Positions 33,596 to 43,346 of a stretch of DNA of 64,000 nucleotides are shown piece by piece. A program made the translations under genes and the position numbers. The DNA is from Hypholoma sublateritium FD-334 SS-4. Taxonomy: Eukaryota; Basidiomycota; Agaricomycetes; Agaricales; Strophariaceae. Each line of letters opens with the position of its first letter. Within the stretch, counting starts at the first letter, position 1. Where the stretch lies: assembly GCA_000827495.1 (NCBI GenBank), contig KN817521.1:955788-1019787 (forward strand). Direction: 5' to 3'. The notes beneath the pieces were generated by a model. It saw only the letters and a program-made list of their open reading frames with translations, was not told where the DNA came from and ran no database searches.

Positions 33596-35808
33596 ATGCC
33601 TCGTCGCAAAATTGTATCTACCCGCCAGAAAAAGATCGACCAGCAGCTCAAACGCGCTGTAAAACGCGGAGATGTTCCAGCCCCAGATCCTAAAACGCCA
33701 CAACAGAAACGGAAACGAAGGGTCGGTCCAACCGGTCATATAGTAGGCGCACCAGAAAACGCGGCTCAGATAGAATCTGCGCGCAAGCTACAATCCGCGT
33801 TCATACAGTTACCCCCTACATTCTTGGAGGAAACACGAAATCTGGCCTCTAACCTACTCCTCTCGCGGCCTATTCCAGATGAGAAGGCGATCTATCACAA
33901 CTTCGACAATGATGGTGATCCCAACATTGCCCCATTATCATGCCCCAAACGACCGAAGTGGCGGTTTGAGATGTCTAAACTCGAGGTAGAAAGAAATGAG
34001 GAGGGTTACTTCAAAAAGTGGCTTGATCAAACAGATGACGCCCTCGCGAAGTGGCAAAATAAGGAAGAGCCAGCACCCGCAGACGTTTCCAAAGCACCCC
34101 AATCTATGCCTCGTTCGCCATCTTATTTTGAACGCAATCTGGAAGTATGGCGACAATTGTGCGTTTCGATCTTCCTTAGAACATATAACCCAGATTGAAG
34201 TTATGTATAGATGGCGCGTCTCAGAAATTTCTGAGATAATTCTCGTTCTATTAGATTCTCGCTGCCCCACCTTGCATTATCCACCTTCACTTTCATCATA
34301 TCTCGGTGAAAACAAGGTCATTCTTGTTTTAACCAAGGTTGATATCTCAGGGGCGGCTCGTGTCGAATCGTGGATCAAGTACATCCATTCCAAAAACCCA
34401 GGGGCGCGGATCGTACAGGTCGAATCATATGTCGAGAGAGAGTCTCGAGAGGAACGACAAGGCCGCGTACAATACGATCCGTCTATTCCCGAACACTTTC
34501 GCGCTAAGCTTATACAAGTCATCAAAGAAGTTCATGCCGAACTACTTGAACCTCCCCAGAAGGTCAAAAATAATCCGAACTGGCTGAAGAACTGGGTATC
34601 TCCCGTAAAGAAAGAGATCAACTGGGAAAATGTTTTAAAAGCGAAAGGGTCGAAAGTAGGGCTCACTGTTGGGGGAGCCGCAGCGCCCAAACCGCTCAGT
34701 GACAAGGATTCGGGTGCTTCTGAAAACCCAGAACCCCGGGCTGAACCAAGCTATTTGACCATTGGATTAATAGGTATGTAAAATCGCGTATCGCGTATAT
34801 TATCTCCTGACATCATTTGGTTTCAATAGGACAGCCAAATGTAGGGAAGTCATCGCTACTAAACGCCCTTTTTGGTCTCCGCAAAGTTCGAGCCTCGAAA
34901 ACTGCAGGAAAGGTTTGTTTAGAATCGTGTTCACAGTATGTCCGGAATGACAACAAATCTCTCTAGACCAAGCATTTCCAGACTCTTTACTGGACGCCTG
35001 ACGTTCGTCTGGTTGATTGTCCGGGACTCGTCATGCCAAATTACGTCCCAATGGAAATGCAGGCAACCATAGCACCTCAGGTTCATTGTTCACCAAGCAG
35101 CTAATCTCATTTTTAGATTCTCTGCGGAATCTTACCTATTTCTAAAGTCTCCGCTGTTCCTTCGTCGATCCATTTCGTGTCGCAAGTGCTACCCCTGGAA
35201 AAAATTCTTAATTTGGTCCATCCGTCGACGAAATTGGAGCGCGTGGAAGACAAACGGACGTGGCGTGGGGAGAGGAAGACAATCGACCTCTCCGGTCCTT
35301 CGAAAGAGCCTGGCTGGACTGCCATGGATATCTTGACTTCGTATGCTGATGCAAAAGGGTGGATAACTGCCAAGGCAGGACGACCTGATGTTCACCGCGC
35401 CGGAAATGCCTGTGATTTAGTAACTGCTCATTAACGCTCTCCTTATTGATTCAATTTTTTTTAGTGCTGCGTGCTGTGGCCGAGGGCCGGATTGGATGGG
35501 CCTTCTGGCCTCCTGACACAGGCCTCAAGGAAATCAAGTCTTGTGGCTCACCCGAACAAGGCATCTGGATCCCTCGTAGTGACAGAGCGGATGATGAAAG
35601 TGATTCCGAAAGTGAACACGGAGATGGAAGTAGTTCCGATGAAACAGACGGCGAGGAGTCGAAAGGTGTCCCAGAAGACGAAGCAGAGAGCAATGACGAC
35701 AAGGAAGCGATCGCCAAACCGGCTGGTACCGGTAGATTTGGAGCGCTATCTCTCAACGATTTGGAAGATGACGACAGCGAAGAAAGCTCAAAAGTGTCAA
35801 GTGGCTAG
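33596..35808 (+). CDS. GNL1: Circularly permuted GTPase, GNL1/HSR1-like
   Basis: YlqF/YawG-type GTPase with its motifs in permuted order, G4-G5-G1-G3. It is related to factors of large ribosomal subunit maturation, but GNL1 itself is less well defined. Exon 1 gives a basic N-terminus (MPRRKIVSTRQKKIDQQLKR). The first junction makes RNLEVWRQL-WRVSEISEIIL, followed by LVLLDSRCP and G4 NKVILVLTKVD. Then come a Lys-rich insert, G1 LIGQPNVGKSSLLNALFG (split by an intron after LIG) and VRASKTAGK-TKHFQTLYWT (G2 region). G3 is VRLVDCPGLVMP. Downstream, MQATIAPQILCGILPISKVS and AGNALLRAVAEGRIG are also family features. The C-terminus is acidic (DDESDSESEHGDGSSSDET). About six exons and roughly 630 residues. 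Confidence 0.9.
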
Positions 35809-36245
35809 CAATATGTGTGCGTAGTTGCATGTACAATGTGAGTCAGGGTTGTTCGCTACATGTGCTCTGTCCACGGGACCTCTGACCTGAAGTTGATCAG
35901 GTAAAACAGGTTCGGACAGCATGTGAAATGTATCGCATAACTTCGTTTGCTTCATGAAGTCTACTCTGTCGGAGAAAAGCGTGATTTACCTATGCATATT
36001 CGTAGGTCTTCTTCCCGGTTGTCCTACGCCATGACTATCTTTAAGAGCTTCCGCGTGCAGCATATAGGCGGGCTCGTGCCACCCGCCCTTGCACCCTGGT
36101 CTAAACCTGTTGTCCCCGTGTTCAGTTACCCCGAGCTTTTCGAGAGACGCAGCGATACTGAAGTGTGCCCGGGCCGATACGTTCTCCAGAATAATTCATA
36201 AAATGGGATTCTCAATTCCAATTCCTCACTTCAGGTAGTTTCAAC
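35809..36245. other. Intergenic stretch, no gene seen
   Basis: About 435 bases holding the end of the GTPase transcript and the promoter of the first esterase. An 84-codon frame at 35947-36201 has no recognisable sequence. Confidence 0.5.
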
Positions 36246-37192
36246 ATGCGCCCCTTACAATTTTCTGCTATATTCTTCGTGATCGTGTCATTTGTCTATG
36301 GGCAAACCGTTTACTTGGCCGGCGATTCTACTATGGCACCAGGTGGAGGAGGAAACGGCACGGATGGTTGTTATTTCGCTCATTATTAGTATTCATAATT
36401 GCTAAAGATTCTCTACCGACAGGGTGGGGCCAATACGTCGGTCAGTACTTGTCCGTCCCTGTTGTCAATATGGCCATTGCAGGTCGTTCTGCAAGGTCGT
36501 ACTCGGACGAAGGCCGTTTCACGACTATAATCGACACTGTAAAATCTGGCGACTTTGTCGTGATCGAATTTGGTCACAACGACGGCACATCAGGCGCTGT
36601 TGATAATGGCAGACAGGATGCTGTGGGCAGTGACACTACCATTACTTCTACCGTAACAACTTCGAAGTAAGGAATTGACTCTCATTGTATCAAGGTTGGG
36701 CGCTCACAAATATTCCCTTTACAGTGGGACCAACATTGACATCCATACATTCAATTTCTACATCGATAACGCTGTCAACTCTCTGAAAGCAAAAGGAGCG
36801 ATACCCATTATTTCATCTCAGACACCAGACAATATTTGGTCAGGGGACGTCCTCTCCGCCCCACCTCGCTTCGTATCGTATGCACAAATCGCATCCGGCC
36901 AGACAGCCGCAACTTATGTCGACCACTTCGACTATGTCGCCACCCAGTTCGAAAGTATTGGAGAAACCACAGTGAACACTTACTATCCAATGGACCACAC
37001 TCACACCTCGCCAACTGGTGCCAACGTTGTTGCTCAAGCATTTGTGCGAGGAGTACTATGTGGAAATAGTGCACTAGCTCAGAAGATAAACAGTGCCGGC
37101 AAGACTGTACCACTCTCAGGTAAGTGAATATTTTTTTGCGAGGCGCACGCACTTTGACTCTAACCATACTTACCGCAGGACAATGTATCTAA
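36246..37192 (+). CDS. Secreted rhamnogalacturonan acetylesterase (CE12, SGNH/GDSL)
   Basis: Removes acetyl groups from the rhamnogalacturonan I backbone of pectin outside the cell. A signal peptide is evident ([19 protein letters not shown], likely cleaved before QTVYL). Block I is [10 protein letters not shown], with the nucleophile Ser at codon 36327-36329. The first intron joins GNGTDG to WGQYVGQYL. Next are [16 protein letters not shown] (block II Gly), [13 protein letters not shown] (block III Asn) and the C-terminal Asp/His pair in [16 protein letters not shown] (block V). Four exons give about 255 residues, the usual length for CE12, ending LSG-QCI. Catalytic residues Ser, Gly, Asn and Asp/His are all present, so the enzyme should be active. 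A second, broken copy follows 0.8 kb downstream. Confidence 0.93.
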
Positions 37193-38003
37193 ATATTTCT
37201 CCTTCGTAGCTATATGTATTCATTGCTAAATCGATTTATGAGAACCTTTGAATCCAAGCGATCTTCCACGTACCTCGTTGGAGATACGAGGTCGGATGTC
37301 GGCCCGGTTATGATGCGTAGGCGCCCGTGGGGAGCAAACAAACATACTTCCAGCTGACGAGCTTGCTTCTTGCCTCCTCCTGCGTTAGCAGGGTTACTCG
37401 CACCAAATCCAGTCCACTCACTGCGAAACACTTGGGGCAATTTATGACTCAAAATTCTTGTTAGACAGGCTTATGGCAGGCCTAAATAATGGACTGAACC
37501 GCCACGTCGCACTCGCGACTTGAGGCCGCCATGTCCATCACAACCAAGCCATACACTGCTTACCTGCGACCGCAACTTCCAAGCAATGGTATTATTAGCC
37601 GAATGTCAGCCGATATACCTTTCCTATGCCTTCTTCGCGAGAAGTTGAGCCGCAACATTGCGGTGTCATGGGGGGGAACAATTTGGGCAGAACCTCGAAT
37701 AAAAGAACCTACCCCCGACCGACTCTTAAAAATTCGGCCCTGTGCCACCGTAGGTGAGCATCGTGATGTACTCATGCTCACATAGGCTCACATACTACTG
37801 CTGCTTGGGTTCCGGCTACTTGCTTTCCGCGTCATCGCTGATTTAAAGTGTACGTATGTGCACTTTACATCGTAATCTGCTGGTTCATTTATTCCGAGAA
37901 ATTCGAGATATTGGGCCATCGTTGACCCAATAGAATGCCGCCCGCCCCCACAATCTCATAAATTGTAGTCTCCCGCAATATTTTTCCCAACTCCACTACC
38001 ACT
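37193..38003. other. Spacer between the two esterase copies
   Basis: About 810 bases. I did not see an extended copy of the first gene's promoter, so the duplication is old or did not include it. No gene was recognised. Short frames are present on both strands. Confidence 0.5.
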
Positions 38004-38960
38004 ATGCGCTCTTCTCAACTTGTAACACTTTGCTCTGTGATCGCGCCATTTGTCCACGGGCAGACTGTGTATTTAGCTGGAGATCCCACTATGGCTAAGG
38101 GTGGAGGAGGAAATGGTACAGATGGTGAGTGACTTGTGATTTATTTTATGTTGTAGAGGTGGTGACTCAACACTTTAATGGTAGGCTGGGGCCAATACCT
38201 CGGACAGTATTTGTCTGTCCCTGTGGTTGATGATGCCGTCGCGGGTTGTTCTGCCAGGTCGTACTCGGACGAAGGTTGTTTCACAACTCTCATAAACACT
38301 GTAAAATCGGGCGACTTTGTGGTCATCGAATTTGGGCACAACGACGGCTCATCTGGGTCAGTTGACAACGGCAGGCAAGACACGTTCGGTAGTGATAAGT
38401 ACTACAACCACGTCTACGGTCACCGATTCTAAGTAAGAAATTTCTCTCTAAATAATTACTTAATATTGAAAATGTGGATCGTTTTCAGTGGCAACAAAAT
38501 TGACATTCACACCTTCAACTACTACATTGACAACACTGTCAATTCTTTGAAGGCAAAGGGGGCCATACCGATCATTTCCTCGCAAACGCCGGATAATATT
38601 TGGTCTGGAAGCACGCTTGGAAACCCTCCACCTCGGTTTGTTGGGTATGCACAGGCGGCGTCAACCCAGACTGGAGTCACCTACATAGACCACTATGACT
38701 ATGTCACCACCCAGTATGAAAGTATTGGAGAAATCGCAGTGAACAAGTACTACCTGGCCAATGGATCACACTCACACTTCGCCGACCGGTGCCAACGTCG
38801 TTTCCCAGGCATTTGTTCGCGGGATTGCTTGTGGAAAGAGCGCACTGTCTCAGAAGATAAATAATGCTGGGAAGAGCGTTCCCCTCGCTGGTATGTTTGA
38901 ACAGTCCTTCTTGAAAACGTCGCCATCCCTGATTATGTTCTTATAGGGAAATGCATTTGA
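38004..38960 (+). pseudogene. Decayed second rhamnogalacturonan acetylesterase (CE12)
   Basis: A tandem paralogue of the upstream gene with the same exon plan: signal peptide MRSSQLVTLCSVIAPFVHG, then [42 protein letters not shown] and IDIHTFNYYIDNTVNSLKAK. Three lesions are seen by comparison with the first copy. The nucleophile Ser codon is now Pro (CCC, 38085-38087). A 4-nt insertion near 38394-38402 shifts the frame so that exon 2 ends in an early stop. Another 4-nt insertion (ctgg, 38754-38757) shifts the frame just before the Asp/His catalytic pair. The final exon would still read AGKCI then TGA if the frame were intact. Without Ser it cannot be a functional SGNH hydrolase. A new donor-like aa|gtacta at the first lesion could mask that frameshift but not the second. 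Confidence 0.85.
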
Positions 38961-39157
38961 ATAACTCGAGTAACCTAAAACATGCGTGCTTTGTAGTTTT
39001 GAAGTGTATTATTAATTGGTAGTTTTTGGGATTTGCGGAATGAGTGTTATGGGGCGGCGGTCCGGTTATGATGGCGGGTAAGCGCTCGGCGCAAGATGCA
39101 GTCAGCTGCAAGTCGGTTGTCTTGCGGTTGTCAACTTACTGTCACAAGTCCTTGATC

Positions 39158-40580
39158 ATGCTTGGATCATGGTTTGGGCAAAAAACCAGTGAGGATGGCA
39201 CCGTCGAAGGCAATACACCTCGTCCGTCGTTTGGCTCACCATCAGACCTCCAGCCTCCCCGAACATCAGCAGACAGACCCCCGAAACGTGCATTCCCGAC
39301 GGCGTTTAGTACTCCGCACGATGCAGTCCTCTCAGAGCTACAGGGCTCCTCATCCCCGCCCGCTGTGGCCGAACCTTTGAATCGGCCCCCGTCACTTATG
39401 TCAGAACAGGTCGTTTCGCCGGATTTCCCAGACCCCACACGCGAGGAACTCCCCTCGCGTTCGGAGAATAATGTACCGGGTGCTACGCCGAACAGTCCCT
39501 TCTTGCCTCCACCCCGAAAACCCTCTTCCAATCCTGATATTCTACTGGATCCTTTCGATGGTGTGGCGCTGGGCGTTCTCATTCCGAATGACGAGAACAA
39601 GGCCGGCAACGAAGATATGTCGCCTTCGCAGATCAACCTGCCTAGCAGCTTTGATGCAGGTCAAATGGGCTCTCAAAATGCTGGCAGTGAGGCAGTGTGG
39701 GACCACTTATCGCGTATCTTGGACCTCCAAAGTCAGATATCTAAGAAGCATCTTGAGATGGAGAATATTGGGGCAGCGAGAGGGAATGATGCGAAGAAGA
39801 AAAGCCACAAACTATCGACCAAGAATACACCGGAAGCTTCTAATATTGCATCTAGCTCATCGGCCAACTTGGGGTCAGAGGACACACCTGCCGTGCCTCC
39901 AGGCTTAAATCGTCCACGGCGGCAGCAGAGGGCTATGAGCACTATTTCGACGGAGTCCTCAAGTGATGAACCAGAGGGGCATGAAGAAGGAGTCAATGTT
40001 CCCAGTGAAGAAGCGGAAAAGATCAGAATGCGAGAAGATGAATTTGCGAAACTCTCCACCCAGTTCGAGGGTCGCAAGGAAGCTATTAACGATATCATGG
40101 GGAAGGTTCGTGACGTTTAAGTCAGTTATATCCCCCTCTGATTCTTGTGCTCCCCAGCTTGATGAACTATCGAAAGCCTTATCCGAGTTTCATACCATCC
40201 CAACACCCAAGATCAAGTTTTATGGTTCCCGTCAAGGTTCCGTTGGGGTTACTTCACCGAACATAGTAGCCACGCCGCCAAACCAATCGAACGGAAATAA
40301 AGAAGACACACGGTCTTCCCCGCAGGATGTCCCAATACTACCTAATCAAGCGTTCGATTGGACAACTCACCAAAGCACTGCTTCTTCGTCCCCTCCTCGC
40401 ATCTCTCAGGCAGCTAGTGGTCAAGATAAGTCTGAGCCGACCATCCTCAGTCCCATGCCTTCCAAAGCAAGGGTTCAAAAAGCAGTCGTTCCGACATTAT
40501 TGATCAACTCGATGACTCCAGGCGCATCTCTACACGACAGTCCAACCTCGACTGGGAAATCAACACTACCGGACGAGTGA
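39158..40580 (+). CDS. Unknown coiled-coil, Ser/Pro-rich protein
   Basis: Two exons: 39158 to about 40101, and about 40157 to 40580. They join as NDIMGK-LDELSKALSEFHTIPTP across a GT-AG intron (gttcgt...ccccag), giving about 455 residues. I do not recognise the family. The N-terminus is MLGSWFGQKT, followed by a long disordered Ser/Pro region with PPR and PPPRKP strings. A predicted helix HLSRILDLQSQISKKHLEME comes next, then a polar linker. A second helical stretch spans the intron (IRMREDEFAKLSTQFEGRKEA, then LDELSKALSEF). The C-terminus is again disordered. Two heptad-like segments and no catalytic motif suggest a scaffold or adaptor. The start is the first ATG in frame. The open frame upstream to 39044 has no convincing content. 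Confidence 0.7.
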
Positions 40581-41479
40581 TATGTTTATGCTCCAAATCT
40601 ACCCCAAGTACATACAGATTATTCGCACTGCAGTGATTCATCATCAGAGTACACCTTGCGCTTAAGCATTCTTGTAACTCTCAAGGTTGCATCATCGTTC
40701 AACATCGGGGCTATACCTTAGATATCTGATACCTCATGACGAAGTTGAACTCGCAAAAAACGTGTTGGTCCCAGGGGTCAGGATTGAGGCTCCGTCAGCT
40801 CCAGACCCACCTCTAAGATTGCTCCCAACCTCGACTCTTTCGCGTTATGTGGAGCTACGAGCTGCGAATAGGCCAGTATCAGTCCCAGAACGATACATGG
40901 CAAAGTCATAAGGTCCTATAGAGTTGGTAACTGCGTTAATCTAGTCGAAGGATCGCGGAGGAATCCGAAGCTTTGGGGCAGCTAAATTTGAGGCCTTTCT
41001 GCGAAGCCTGGAACGACTCCTCTGACAAGTATCCAAAGCAGTTTACGCTATTTCAATTTGATAGCTACCGTTTCTCTTCACAGAGCGGAATCACTCGAAT
41101 GCAATTTATAAAAGAGTGTGTTTATATGTCTTTTGAGGTTTTTGAGGATGCTAGTAGGACGAACTTGAATGTCATTGTCAGTTTCAAGCCGCGATCCGTG
41201 ATGATGGGGACAACATTTAGGTACCTTTCCATCATGGGAAAAACCCCACCTCTGAGAAATACTGAATTGATATAGTTGGGGCTCAACATGCGTTTTGCGC
41301 GTTGCAAGTGAGAGCAATGGAGCAGCCCCAGGGATACTGAAATATTTACAATGCGCTTGACGTCATAATTTCCTGAAGTAAACGCGCGTTAATCAAATTT
41401 GGCCTGTGTTAGTCACGTTACGGCAATCATAAAAGCGCGTAGTTGAAGTCCGTTGCCGCAGCGTTAACTGACATCTCTG
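40581..41479. other. Intergenic stretch, no gene seen
   Basis: About 900 bases. Frames at 40687-40911, 40973-41275 and 41078-41317 (minus) overlap and show no recognisable protein. A poly-purine/AT mixture precedes the VTA1 start. Confidence 0.5.
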
Positions 41480-43100
41480 ATGTCTACCTCCATCCTCGGT
41501 CTCCCTCCTGCCCCAGCAGAACTCAAGGCAGTTATCCCATACATTCAACGAGCAGAAGAACTCAAAACCCAGGACCAGATTGTATCATATTGGTGTGAGT
41601 CGCAACATGACATCTAATTATTTAAATTCAACCGACACCGTAATTATAGGTGCATACTATGCTGCCCAACTTGGAATCAGCTTGAAAGCTCGCGACCCGA
41701 GTTCTCGAGAGTTTTTATTCGCGCTGCTCGGTGCCCTTGAACAGATGAAGTCTGATCTTGGGGCAAATGATGCTATCGATGTCGAATCCGTCAGCTCAGC
41801 TTACGTCGAGAACTTTGCACTGAAGGTCTTTGCCAACGCGGACAACGAGGACCGAAATGGACGTTCAACAAGGTATATAGAACTATCTATACTTCTCTGC
41901 TTCTCTCATTGTCGATGATACAGATCTACAGCCAAAAAGTTCCTGGCTGCTGCTAATTTTCTGGAAATTCTCAAAACATTTCCCAAGAAAGATATATCTG
42001 AAACGGTGAGCACTCAGGGTACACCGTGTGGCCCCACTCTAAACTCTTCATAGAACGAGGATAAGATTCGATATGCGAAATGGAAAGCGGCTGATATCGC
42101 CAAAGCTTTTCGTGAAGGCCGGAAGCCTCTTCCAGGACCCCCTGGATGGGCAGAGGAGCAGGAAGAACTCAAATTGCTTCTTCAGCAAGAACAGCAAGCG
42201 CAAAGCATCCCATCTGCGCCCACGTTTATGCCTAACGTCCCATCGAACTTATCGCTAACGTCGCCCTCTAACTCGTCCGGTATCTCGCCCCCTAGTTCAT
42301 CTCATATTTCATCTTTCCCTCCTGTACATTCTCCGCCTTCGTCGTCGCCTCCGAGGTTTTCCAACACGAAGAACAACGTCAGCGACGTACCTTCAGACAA
42401 CTGGAGTAATACTGCCACTCCCGGCACGGAAGTCCCAGGCCATATTCCATCGAACACATATTCAATTGGGACTCCAACTCCAAGCACCGCTGGTTACGAT
42501 TGGCCACAAGAATCTCCGGCTCCCGGGTCTTCAGGACAGAAAAGCACGCAGGATGCAAGCTATCGAACGCGGAGCGGCAGTGAAAGTAGCAGGCACTCGC
42601 GAGACGGCAAGTCTTCATCACCGACGAAAAGCTCCTTCAAGTCGGCGTCGCCGGACTCGGATAAACGCGTTCACTTCTCGCCTTCAGCCGCTGGGTCTCC
42701 TCCCCCTTCGCCATCTAAGCAAACACGCTCCAGCCCTCCAAGAGAATATACAGGACCAGCGGATATATATGCGCCTCCCCCACACCCCATTCCGCCCCCC
42801 ACTGTCATCTATCCTATACAACCTCCTGCTCCTCCGCCATCTGTCCCGTTTTCCTCGCCCTCCCCGCCCCGTTCATATATATATGGCCCGCCTGCTTCGA
42901 CTGCGACGTCGCCTCCCCGCGCCCCTGCGCAATACGCACCGCCGCCCCCGCCGACGTCCCGTCGAGAGGTTGAACTGACCCCTGAGCTCATTGTGAAAGT
43001 TCAGAAACGTTGTCGGTTTGCCATCAGCTCCCTCGACTATGAAGATGCGGAGCAGGCGAAAAAGGAGCTGAGGGCTGCCCTTGCGCTTTTAGGAGAGTGA
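41480..43100 (+). CDS. VTA1: VTA1/LIP5-like regulator of the ESCRT ATPase Vps4
   Basis: Binds and stimulates Vps4 in multivesicular-body sorting on endosomes. The N-terminal tandem MIT-like region reads PPAPAELKAVIPYIQRAEEL, then the first junction VSYW-CAYYAAQLGISL, then FLFALLGALEQMK, YVENFALKVFANADNEDR and AKKFLAAANFLEIL. The middle is a long Pro/Ser-rich linker (PPGWAEEQEELKLLLQQEQQ followed by repeated SPPSS/PPP). The C-terminal VTA domain, which contacts Vps4, is TPELIVKVQKRCRFAISSL-type sequence ending DAEQAKKELRAALALLGE. Four exons, roughly 485 residues. The linker is longer than in yeast Vta1 (330 residues), as is common in filamentous fungi. Start ATG at 41480; the gene is convergent with the arrestin gene. 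Confidence 0.93.
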
Positions 43101-43346
43101 GAAGATGCATTGCTGGCTTCTGTTCTTTCTCCTCCGTCATGTACATTATTTTCATGTACTATATATACCTGTAATGCGGCCATCTTGTTGATATCTTGCT
43201 ACTCGCAATTATACGCAGCGTTAACTGCATCTAGGAAGGAACTCAGAAGATCCTGACACAGTCTCATTGTAAACACATAAACACAGGGCTGTTGCATATA
43301 TCAATATCATCTACCTGCCAGAAGAGATATTCCTAATCGTGCCGGG

